Positions 1 through 11,200 of a DNA stretch of 64,000 nt are shown one piece after another. The translations under genes were made by a program, and so were the position numbers. The notes beneath the pieces are model-generated. The model was not told the DNA's origin. It did not search any database and saw nothing but the letters and a program-made list of their open reading frames with translations. The DNA comes from Xestospongia muta. Its lineage: Eukaryota; Porifera; Demospongiae; Haplosclerida; Petrosiidae. The stretch spans positions 4,516,618 through 4,580,617 of the forward strand of contig OY848917.1 of NCBI GenBank assembly GCA_963693285.1, read 5' to 3'. The first letter of the stretch is position 1; every line of letters begins with the position of its first letter.

Positions 1-888
1 CTATTAACAGTTATTGAAATATATTCCTTTTCTTGGATAGTGTTGGAACCTCAAGTGAACAACAGTAATTTCTCAATGGACAACAATGAAAGCGAAACAT
101 CTATTCGCACAATAGCAGTTTGGTTTCGTGATGGTAATGTGAAATTTGGTGTTGACAAATTTCATCTATTCCTTCTGATAGTAGCAACCTTGTTTTTGAT
201 ACTCATTCTGCTACCTTATTTAGTGATAGTCACATTGGCTCCATTTCGGTATGGCTGTCGCTTGGTCTCTCGTTTTAAGCCATTCTTTGATACAATCTAT
301 GGCCCATACAAAGATGACATGAGGTATTTCTTTGGTTTGAGACAGTGTATAATATTTATTACATATGGCCTCTATGGAGTGACCAATGCATATAGTGTTT
401 TAATTCCATCACATATTGTAGTGACTATTCTGCTGTTGCTTTTATTGATGCAAGTTTGGTGCAAGCCATTCAAAAGTTGGTACATCAATGTTTTAGACTG
501 CTGGTATATTTTTAATGCAATTATTACAGTGGTGATTGGTATGCACTTTATAATAAGGGAAATGGATTATCAGTTGGTTGTCTTAAAAGTTCTTCTTCAC
601 GTGATGAACACCTTAGCCTTCATAACGTTTTGTTTGACACTAGTGTATCATGTGTCGTTAGTGTTAAACCTCATGTCTCTAGCATATCATTGTTGGACTA
701 CTTATGTCAAGAAACTAAAACGTCTTCAGATTGTATTCTCTCAAATATCAAATAACGAGTCCGAATTTGACAATAGTGTTCAAAGCAATTATGGCAGTAC
801 ATTGCCAAGGAATTCCACACAATATGTTAGTTTGAGAGAGTCTTTGCTCTCCTCTGGGGAATATAGTCAAAAAGTTTACCGCCATTAA
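1..888 (+). CDS. C-terminal exon of a multi-pass membrane protein (5' incomplete)
   Basis: The frame is open from base 1, so the gene starts outside the window; the GTG at 40 is an internal Val codon, not a start. Stop TAA at 886-888. About 295 residues are visible. There are five strongly hydrophobic stretches: one around the FHLFLLIVATLFLILILLPY segment, then segments starting near FFGLRQCIIF, HIVVTILLLL, WYIFNAIITV and VLLHVMNTLAF. A motif resembling PFFDTIYGPYKDDMRYFFGLR lies between the first two; I recall similar motifs in large sponge and choanoflagellate receptor-like proteins whose ectodomains precede a multi-TM tail (recollection, not a search). The tail after the last helix is hydrophilic and Ser-rich, presumably cytosolic. 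Function unknown; the missing ectodomain would be needed to name it. Confidence 0.75.
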   Translation, partial: LLTVIEIYSFSWIVLEPQVNNSNFSMDNNESETSIRTIAVWFRDGNVKFGVDKFHLFLLIVATLFLILILLPYLVIVTLAPFRYGCRLVSRFKPFFDTIYGPYKDDMRYFFGLRQCIIFITYGLYGVTNAYSVLIPSHIVVTILLLLLLMQVWCKPFKSWYINVLDCWYIFNAIITVVIGMHFIIREMDYQLVVLKVLLHVMNTLAFITFCLTLVYHVSLVLNLMSLAYHCWTTYVKKLKRLQIVFSQISNNESEFDNSVQSNYGSTLPRNSTQYVSLRESLLSSGEYSQKVYRH

Positions 889-1316
889 CCTGTATCAGTG
901 TTTATAATGTTCACACTTATACTTTATATAAATTTTTTTGTCTATTTTGTTTCAAGTTTAAGGCAATTAGGTTGGAGTAACTAATATCATTACTTAAAAC
1001 ATTAACAAAATAAACAACCTTGATATAAATTAATTTTTAATAACCTAAATAATATTCATATTTATCAATCTTCATAACATAGCTAACTACGTGTTTAACA
1101 AGTACAACACACCCACACACATGTAGTTTGATTACTAAGTCAATAGGATACTGTGAAATTAGATTAGCAAGGTTTCAGAATGGAGACAATCTATAAGTTA
1201 TGACAAAAAATACCAGTATCATAAATTAAAATAAAGACTTAATAGCTGGGTGACATGAAAACGTTAGCCTTATATATTTGGGTTTATATATATATAAATG
1301 AAAAGGGTATATATAT

Positions 1317-1390
1317 ATGTATGCATGCATGCATGCATGTATGTATGTATGTATGTATGTATGTATGTATGTATGTATGTATGTATGTAC
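1317..1390. repeat. (ATGT)n/(ATGC)n microsatellite
   Basis: About 18 copies of a 4-base unit, ATGC at the left and ATGT after that, followed by short TA runs. Confidence 0.95.
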
Positions 1391-1913
1391 ATATATAAAT
1401 ACAATAAAGAAATCTATAATAATTAATTCATTAATATATCAACACGCAATAAAGAAATCTATTGTAATCAAATCACACAAAGTACATAAGAAAAGGGGAT
1501 ATACAAAAATTATAAACTCAAAAAAACCAATAGTTTATACTATAATGAAGTCAATAATCTTGTGTCAATTATAACTGTCTCCTAAACAACCTCAATGTCC
1601 ACTCAGGAATACCATATACCTACAATGATAAACACATGCAATCAATTTTGTCACATATACAAACACGTAACTGTAGTTTTGCATCCTTAGCAATTAAAGG
1701 TCAATGACATTACTTTTAGTAATAATAATAATACTTATGCAACATTTGTCATACAATCAAAATGTATTAAACATTAATGTTTCTTTTTTGTGACACAAGA
1801 TGTCAAATAATGTTTTCTCCTTGACATGATTAAGGACATACTCTAGCATGCCTGTAAAGCAATTATGGCATTCCTAAGCATGACTGAACCACACATGCAC
1901 ATATAGATGCAAC

Positions 1914-2010
1914 TATATATATATATATATATATATACATATATGTACATATATGTGTGTGTGTGTGTGTGTGTGCGCGTGCGTGTCCATGCATGTGTGT
2001 GTGTGTGTAT
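1914..2010. repeat. Compound (TA)n-(TG)n microsatellite
   Basis: A TA tract is followed by TG tracts interrupted by CG dinucleotides. This alternating purine-pyrimidine stretch of roughly 90 bases could adopt Z-DNA; no gene is implied. Confidence 0.9.
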
Positions 2011-2352
2011 AAAAACTTTAAAAAGTTTATTAAATATATTGAATGTGGTAAAAACAAACCCGCAGTAAGTATAGTTGCTGCACATTGATGTGTTTATCAG
2101 TTTCAATAGCATTCTCCACCCACAACTCTACCAGGACACACCTTTTCACACTAATTTTACAAAATAACTGCAAACAAGCACTTACAAAGCTTTCATTCAA
2201 AGTAGGGAAGGCTTACATATCTGTAATCAGAGTTTAGTAAAGATTCAAAGGGTAAAATATAGCAATCATACATCATTTATATAGGTTAGAGACAACCCCT
2301 GATGACATAACAAGCCACAGCTCTTAACATTTGACATACTTCTTATTTGATA

Positions 2353-5300
2353 CTACATAATATTCATTTCACTTACACGTAATATAATAGCAATGCCAAT
2401 AACAAGGAGAAGGAGCAAATAACGGCTCCAGTTTGTACGTCGAGATGATGGAATTTGCATAAACCTTATCTGTTTCATTTTAGATGGGAAATGTGGTGGA
2501 TACATCATCCTAAACAAGAGAACAAGACAACCTGACATTACTAGATCTTAAGAAAGAGAGACAGACAGACGGAAAGATAGAGAGAGTCCTCACTTGTTTA
2601 AAGATTCTAATTTGGTAGGAGATCGAAGTACTGCCTTCATGTGTGAAAAAGTATCAAAGGTGTGTTTACCATGATAAGTTCCCATTCCACTACCTCCTAT
2701 TCCACCAAATGGTAGTGAATTTACTAGAGATATAAGACAAGTAAATCATCAGATAACACTCGCTTTAAAAAGAGTTAAGAAATAAATACATAACAATAGT
2801 GATAACCTATAATATAGATTGTATTATAACTATTAATACTAACAATAGTGATAACCTATAATATAGATTGTATTATAACTATTAATACTAACTGTACAAT
2901 GTACATAGAGTTACTATAATACTATAAATGTCATATAACAGACAATCATAAAAAATCATCATAAAAAATTTGCCATGAGAAATGCAGCATCTCAAGTCAA
3001 TGTGGCTAGAAATGTACGATAGCCTAGCACACAAGGTAACAGGCTGTTTAATATACCTTCATTGTTTTATTCAATTCTGATAAATAATACAACATTAAAC
3101 ATTTAGCTGTACATATAAATATTTCTCATAAGATATAATCTTGAAAATCATAACTACTTCTCTTTCCGTGGAGTGTTGAAACATATGAAAATTAAGTGTT
3201 TGTCTTACGCAAACACTAATGATGTTCATGTGATCTGACTCAGCCAAATATTGACATTATTGTTTAAAAATTGAAAGAATTGGCTGTCGTTATATTGTGT
3301 TTATTGTAGAAGCTAATTAAAGTCATAGACATCTGATTGTGTATGCAAGTAAATGGTTTAATTTATTTATTGTTTTAAACTTGGTTTTATTACTTGTAAT
3401 TGCAAGTCTATTAAATCATTCACTGTATACTGTATCAAAAGAAAATTGGCTCTAAAGTTATGTAGATCAAAGGAGTTAAATTTGGCAATTTATTGAAATC
3501 TGATAGTATGAGTAAAGAATATATATTACCAAATTTCTCAGAGTGTGACCATTTTTTAATATACAGTTATTAACTTTAAGTAATCAACCACTTACATCCT
3601 GCATATTTGAGAGTGTGATTTTGTGAGATACTGCCTGTACAAGTGTGGTTGGCGATGTATTCAAATGTCTTCTTACTCTCAGTAAATACATAAAAAGCCA
3701 ATGAGCGTTCTCTATGGAAGAATAGAACACAAAGGTAACATATAGGTAATGTATGTAAGTTAAATTACAACATACAAAGGTTATTATCATTATTAAAATT
3801 ACTAAAGTTAGTGAACAAAGGGTTAAAGTACAAGCGGTAACAATCATCTTATCAGTCAAACCAACACTACCTCAACAAAACTAGAACATTTCTCACTACA
3901 ATACTGTATATATATTTACTTTGAATTCACATATCGGACAGCCTCTTCCACATCAGATACTTTCATTACTGGTAAGACAGGACCAAAAATCTCTTCATTC
4001 ATAAGTATATCATCTTCTGTGACATCAACATAAATAGACGGAGCTATATATTTTTCATCCTCTACTCGCTGTCCCCCTAATGCAACTTGACTGTTAGTTG
4101 TGTCCATCAGACGAGCAACACGACTAGGAGGGAGAAAGAGACAGGAAAAGTTTTTGATAGATTAACCAACAGCTATATTAATGACAGCTAAATACCTGAA
4201 ATGTCTTCCATTTACCATTCGACCATAATCAGGTGATTGATGGGGATCCTACATAAACAGTCAATCAGAAAGACAAACTATAACTAAACAATGTCACTGA
4301 TCCATTACATAAAGTGCTTATTGCTAGTCATAGAGTATCAAACAGTGGCTAAAATATTTATTCTAAATCTCTCTCTAATTTAAAAAAATAATTATTAATT
4401 TTATGAACATTTACCATATTAACACATAACTGAAAGGATATTGCATGCATTAATTTAGCTTATGAACTCTTAGAATAAATATGGTACTTACAGTTAAGGA
4501 CATACAACTTTTATAACTATAAATTAAATAAACTGACAGACCTCGCCATAATATCTTTTTGCTGCATCTTTACAGCACTCAACAAAACGGTCATGTATTT
4601 TTTCTGAGCACAACACATAATCTGGGCTGATACAAGTTTGACCAGCATTGACTAGCTTGCCCCAAACAATTCTATTAGCGGACACCTCAACATTAGCATC
4701 CTCAGCTACAATTACAGGGCTAGTAGGAGAAAGGACATAAAGACCAATCAAATTAATAATAGACAAGTTGTAGATATAGCTGTATAAACATACAATAGTA
4801 AGTGTTGAAACAGCCACCCACCTTTTCCCTCCCAGTTCCAAGGTGACGGGGGTTAAATACTCTGCAGCAGCTTTCATGACAATTTTACCAACTGAAGTGC
4901 TGCCAGTATAAAATATGTAGTCAAAATGTTCCTTGATAACAGCAGTAGCAACATCCACACCTCCAGAAATAACAGCATAAAAATCCTTAAATGTAAGACA
5001 AATTACTGTATAGTTAAGAATTATTGGTGAGAAAAATATTTCTACAAACCAAGTTAAATAATAATTTATACAATCTATGGCAGGAAATAAATGAAGTAGT
5101 TGGTAATGTGGAAGGAAATTGTTGACAATTTTTTTGAAATTGGTCTACTTGACATTAGCCAATAACTCCTATTATACAGTATTATCAGTATTTTTTTCAT
5201 CCTCAATTGGGTCAGTAGAATTAAATTCTCTTTTATAATTATATCATAACTCAAAAGTGTATTAAAGTTGTTTCATGTTAACTTTGACCTTGTTTTCTAC

Positions 5301-6707
5301 CATAGCTTAGTTTAATTTCCAAGTACATGTATAAGGTACAAAAATAATTCCTGTTAATGTAATACAAGTCTGCATTTGATTGTTCCAAATATAGCTATAT
5401 TACCCCACAGCCAAGTATAATGTACATATAATTTGTGTATTAAAAATAACAATGTGAAGTCATTAAAATAATGTATGAGATCAAAGTAAATGTGAATATT
5501 CTTTAGTATAATTAGGACATACCTGATCCAAGTATTTAGGTATGAGATCAACAAATAAGTTTGAAGTATGAACAGATACTTCAGATGGCTTGACAACGAC
5601 AGCATTACCTACAAAAAAGAAAATAAAAACTTCAATATGACTGCTTGCTTGCTTGCTATCTAGAGTCATTCATGGATCAAAAAGAATGACAGTACACTAT
5701 GTAATGCTAACAATAAACAGTATACAACATCACTATACCTGCTGCTAAAGCACCCAGTAGTGGTAGAGTTACAAGTTGAAAGGGATAGTTCCAGGCGCCT
5801 ACAATTAACACAACACCATAAGGTTCTGGTTTGATATAACATTCATCCAAAATGTATGACAGTGACTTAGAAACACGTCGAGGCTTAGCCCACTCATCGT
5901 AATCCCTTATTGCGTCCACAACATCAGCAAAAACTATATTATACTCATACATGGCTGAATCGATCTCACACTATAGGAATAGTAAAGAAACTCAAACGAT
6001 CTAAGACACAACAGCATACAATAATAACTGCTACTAACAAACTCCTCCCACAACATATATGGCAATCATATAGTAACAAGTCCAAACAGTAACGAGGTCA
6101 AGTGAATAATACCTTGTTTAAATCTGCCTTTAAAGCTGCATAAATTTGCTTAGTATTTTCTTCCATAAGTTTCTTTAAAGCTTTTAATTGAGTCAGTGTA
6201 TGCTTCTTTTGATCAGACTCACTCCATGACAGTCGTTTTCGATAGCCTTCACGAACATGATTGACAATCTAATGAAACGAAAATGATACTAATTAACAAT
6301 CAATACCAAACAGGACTTCATACATAGTGTTACAACTTTAGACAACAGAAGATGTTTATTGAATATAAATTACACAACTAATAAAGCGGCATTGTTTTTA
6401 TTTAAATTTTAATATCACAAGGTGAGGCAGGTAGCATGACATACAAAGAAAGTAGTCATCATATGATCAGTCTATTTATTGTCTGAATGTTTCTGTAAGT
6501 TGTTAATATTATATCTTGCTGGTGTCTCAATCAATAGGTGCTCTATTAACGTAATGCTTTACTGTTGTAATAGTACAACAATAAGGCTTAATTTTAAGTC
6601 TAGCATATTACATAAAAGATGAATACATCTTGCAATACATGGCATTACTTTACCTGTCGGATATTAGGGATAGGTGTCTCAATCAATTTGGTCTCTGCAG
6701 TGGCCAT
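2353..6707 (-). CDS. ALDH3A2-like: Fatty aldehyde dehydrogenase, ALDH3 family, C-terminally anchored
   Basis: Oxidises long-chain aliphatic aldehydes to fatty acids with NAD; the tail predicts a membrane location (ER/peroxisome in animal ALDH3A2). Coding exons, 5' to 3': 6654-6707, 6113-6268, 5739-5970, 5523-5608, 4822-4985, 4542-4719, 4196-4248, 3920-4123, 3596-3711, 2594-2723, 2353-2509. They sum to 1530 bases, 509 residues, with all phases compatible. Family marks: [26 protein letters not shown] YTGSTSVGK (~202-210), general base Glu in TLELGGK (~E226), catalytic Cys in [11 protein letters not shown] (~C260), [10 protein letters not shown], and [18 protein letters not shown]. The last exon ends in a hydrophobic segment ([15 protein letters not shown]) typical of fatty aldehyde dehydrogenase rather than soluble ALDH3A1. 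Start chosen as the ATG of MATAETKL. A strong donor (CGT|GTAAGT) directly after the membrane segment could give an alternative tail. Confidence 0.93.
2791..2893. repeat. 49-base tandem duplication in an ALDH intron
   Basis: The unit beginning taacaatagtgataacct occurs twice in a row with a 49-base period, nearly identical, inside the intron between the 2594-2723 and 3596-3711 exons. Confidence 0.9.
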
Positions 6708-8211
6708 GTTACCTGCAAAGTATTACTAGTTAGTAACAAACATAACTGTTAGTTTGATTTAATCTATTACAAAGCAATACATTGGACACATGATGTTATT
6801 AAATGGAACGAAACTACATTAACACATTTGTACAAGAAAACAATATTGACGTTATGTTTTAATGAGAATTAAATTTTACATTTTTTGTGTTGTGTAACAT
6901 TATCCCAACTAATCATAGGAGTGGATCCATACAGGGCATGATAAAGGGGAGGAGGAGTCAGGTACATATACTAATGACCATAATTTAATACAAATGTTGA
7001 TACATTTCATATAATTGTGTTCGATCATTTACAATTATTATAACTATTAGAGGAGTCATGTCAAATATATGTATATATAGTCTGGAATTGCCAACTCTTC
7101 ATTAGGACTTATACAGCAAAATCTTGCTGGCCACAGAAACACCTCGTACACTTACAAGTTCTTCCTTTTCACTAACACCTCTTCCACATGAATTGACAAT
7201 GCTATATTAAAGTCCTTGAAGCTGCTTGATACTCTGCTTTTGAAGCAGTATGTGATACAAGGAAGCACAAGATGGTCTGTGTTTCTATTCAAAAGATCGT
7301 CACCACATCCATGGCATATCACAAGAGTCACTTTGCATTTTCCATTCTCTTAATACATGCCTAAGTCTCGAGTGTACTCTACCCACATCATTATTCCTGC
7401 TGTATACGAGTCCTATATGCACTTGTCCCTATATCCATCCTGTCTTAGCGAAGGGTTAGTGACACCCGACTAATGTATATCTGGACCTCTCATTCAGAAT
7501 TTTGATTTACTCTTCTTAAAGAGACGTGACTTATTAAATCATTGAGGTATAACAGAATATCATACTATGAATAATACTATCAAAAACATACCTCAAAATG
7601 AGAGCACGGCTTCAGTTCAGGCTCGATTGCTGATGAATAACCCCGCCCAGTCAAATTTCAACATAAGAAGGAGGGAGGGGTTAGACCCAGCCACTGTCTA
7701 TCTATAAGATTGTACCTTTGTTAGTCACGGTGTGATACTGGCTCAGCACTAAAGTATATAGTATAAAGTATATTGACAGTATATAATGACGTTATTAAAT
7801 AGGCTGGGTTAAGTAAACTAACTCAGATTGTATATTCTCTGCACAGATGACCTGTTGCAGAATCTTTGCCATTCATTTCTAACAATTTGGGGCTGAGGTC
7901 TAATGTGTAACATCTGTATATGCAATATTTGTCTTTTAACTATGTTTTAAGTCGTCTACACAGACCAAGATCTCGTCCATGAGACTAAAGATTTAACGAT
8001 GTGATCACGTGAACCGTTGGTTTTGGCGGGAAAATCCTTTAACCGCCTAAATATCCTTAGAGACGCAGAATTAAGAGAGACGAAGACTTTCAGCTAACTT
8101 TGCAACTGTTCTGCTAAGGAAGGCAAAGCCGAGGGTTGAAGAAGGGACAATCTCACCAACTAAGAAATATTGACTGACGTAAGTAATTGCAATTTAGCAA
8201 TCTAACGTACA
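6708..8211. other. Divergent intergenic region (ALDH3 / Ser-Pro-rich gene)
   Basis: About 1.5 kb between divergent start codons. No coding exon recognised. The right end (about 7970-8210) has the marks of a promoter for the plus-strand gene, with the E-box/E2F cluster listed separately. 5' UTR exons of either gene could lie here but cannot be placed by eye. Confidence 0.5.
8005..8048. promoter_or_regulatory. E-box plus E2F-type site
   Basis: TCACGTGA (8005-8012) is a palindromic E-box. TTTGGCGGGAAA (8022-8033) matches the strong E2F/DP consensus over all 12 bases. A further TTTAACCGCC follows at about 8038. The cluster lies about 170 bases upstream of the first candidate ATG of the plus-strand gene. 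Binding is inferred from the motif only. Confidence 0.6.
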
Positions 8212-11200
8212 ATGGTGGCAAGATTGATGACAGTAAGTACAAACAGTACGGATGTTAGAATACACGTAGATTGAAAGCGAAGCTAGTTCCTTTAAACGAT
8301 TGAGTTTATTGTTATTCATGTTGAGTGGTTAGTATTTAAAAGTACACACTCATGTCAAGAACATGGGGATTCTCTGCTGTGGCTTATAGTAATTATCCCA
8401 AACCTTATAGTATGGTTGTTGTTGCCTTGAGGTTAACAGGGCAGCCTTGTCACTCATACCACTTAGCTAAAGTCATCATTACTGTCAGTATATGTTAAGG
8501 AACAGATTAGTGCCACATTTTCTATAAATGTCCATGGTACATATGATATCACACCTTCTTCAGGCAAAGCTTTTTAAGCACACTCCGAGTAAATATTAAT
8601 ATAAACTATAATATATTATCAATATAGATTGATATATATATTATTAATATGTTATTAATATTTTTAAAGAATATAATGATCTGTTTATTATCGCAACTAA
8701 AAGAGGAGGGTAGATTGGTCATAGATTAAATCGCTGTTTATGTGAAATGTAGCACTTTATTCATTATGACATATTATTCATTGGATTCGTCATCTTATGA
8801 ATTTCAACTCCACAGAGAATTCAACAATGAGTACAAGACATTTATCTTCACCCTACACTTCTAAAACTAGTAACGATAGTTCAATGTTATCAGATGGAAA
8901 CTCATCTCGACATTCCAGTCCAGGTAGTCGGTCACGTTCATTCTCCATTACTGATATTTTAGCCGATGATTCCGGTTCAAGAAAGAGATCACCACAAAAT
9001 GATAATGCTCTTGACAAGCAAGATAAAAAAGTGATGCGTTTAGATTGCAGTCCTCCCTCCTCGAATACAAATCTTATCTCCTTGGTTCAAGCAGGTAACG
9101 TTGTCTTATCTCCTGTCAATATGCCAGCTCCAACAATGTTGCCACACACAACACCAATAGGTTCAGCATCCTATTCAAATAAATTCACTCCAGGTGGGTA
9201 GATTTACTTGCTATATTTGTTTGTCTATACTTACTTGTCTTAAGGTTATGTAGTCATAAATGTATTGTTTAGCATGTATTTAAGAAATTCTACATTAGAA
9301 ATATTTGTGCCATTACGATAAGTATTAGTGTATTATATCCCATTCCTAGTTATATGCATGTTTTGTGCTTATTTATATGGAGTAACCTCTTGTCGTAACA
9401 TTTACCAACCTTTGTGTGTTTCCTTTCATTCCATTGTGTAGAGTCTGGAGGTTAATTTTTGATTTTTCTATCAGTAAAAATATGAAATGATATATATAGC
9501 CTGTATTGTGTCTAGTGATAACAGGGCTTGACTTAGGCTGGTCTTGTGTGTAACATGTCTGTCCTCTAGGGTTGTCCTAGCTGGCAAATCCCACTAAACC
9601 ACTCTTTAGACAAACAGGTGCTTGGTACAATGACATTAATTGGTTCAAATTTTATTTCATTGAAGAATCCACTCAAAACCAATTAGTTACCATGCCCTAA
9701 GACTAAATAACAGATCTAGTAAGGATGCTCAATTTGTCTGATAACTTGAGGGCAAATTGGCTTTGTAAGAATCGTTATGTGTTTTCTAATAGTATGATTT
9801 CTCATCTGTCATTGTCAGGTACATTTGTATTGTTTGTTTCTTTTTATCATACGAATTTTAACATGATTGTAAAGTGACTTGTACACATGCTAAAGTTGGT
9901 TAACCTTAACTTTATCATATTATCTCTATGACAATAGTTGTTGTGGTTAGCATGTAAAGTGCACAACATAATCTGTTTGAAAGAATGATTTATACACGTA
10001 TATAATGGAATGTTTAATTGTATTCAAGATAAACTCTTACACATTGACCACTAATAGATATAGCAAATGTTTACTTGTATCACATGACTAATATCATTCC
10101 ATTGTATTGTAACTGAGGAATGTGTTTCAGTTATATTTGTAGTTTTTCTAAATCAATTGGATAGGTCTAAAGTACAGTTTAAATATCTTGGTTTGCATGT
10201 GTCTTGTAGAGTACTAATAGTATACATAGTAATTTGTAAGTTGATCTTATCAGGACTTCCCAATCAGCTGATTCTCACCACACACACTAATACTGTTTTA
10301 CCCACTAGACAGCTGGTAGAACCACAGATCCCTCCTTGAGTGGCACTCCTCTAGGCCTTTGTATGGTAGTATATATTGCTGATAAGATAACTCTTTAAAG
10401 GCTATTCTATTACATATATGCTAAGTGGATGTTAGGCCTTCAAATTTTGAATTTATATGAAGAATTGTGGTTAGAGAACACCTGGATATGTTTAGCCAAT
10501 CACTGTCTGTTTTGATATGATTATATAATATTTGTCATTCATTATAAATTATCTTATTGGGCTACTTCCATTCTTGGAATTCATACTACACTCATAGATG
10601 TTATCATATTATATTGATTAAGAGTCTTTGAGTTCTTACAACATTGAAGAGAAACCAATTTCTTTAAGCATTGTTATTTTAAGCAACTGTTCCTCTAGAA
10701 TTAAACTTTATCTAACTGTTAAACAAGATTTTCTAAGTTTTATTTGCTAGTTTCTCTTAGAATAGTGTCCTACGAATTAATTGGTTATAATCTGCACAGA
10801 AAGTGGTCGTCAATTGAGAATGTTATTAAATGATTAACACTTTGCATTCTCAGCCAGTCTTCATGTGCACTATGGCAGATTTATTTCATTAACCAATAGT
10901 TATTTTATAATGTTTGACAAGTCATTTATACACGCCTCTATTGTTATATAGGTTATCCGTTAGGGTATCCGTTGTCGCTTGTCCCTTCTGCTAATATACC
11001 TCCTGAGGCGGTTGCTACTAGTAGTTTACCAGTGACTTACTCATACTACAGTACACTTCCTACTGTCCCTCAGACTACTCAGCCTCTACACCAAACTACA
11101 CATTGTTATTCAGATGGAGAGAGCAGTGGTTGCAGTCAATTACAAGAGAATTTAGCCGATATGAGACTTAGTGCAATGAATGGTAAATTAATTCAATCAA

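Larger units (their letters stand above)
889..2352. other. Intergenic with simple repeats
   Basis: No convincing coding exon seen. It contains the 3' flank of the membrane protein (AATAAA-like sequence near 1008) and two microsatellite tracts. Reading frames running through the tracts are repeat artefacts. Confidence 0.6.

Noticed and set aside
1317..1574. Open frame through the ATGT repeat
   Set aside because: It is repetitive sequence with no stops because of the repeat unit, followed by low-complexity text.
1843..2112. Two overlapping His/Thr/Tyr-rich minus-strand frames
   Set aside because: They are produced by the TG/TA microsatellite.
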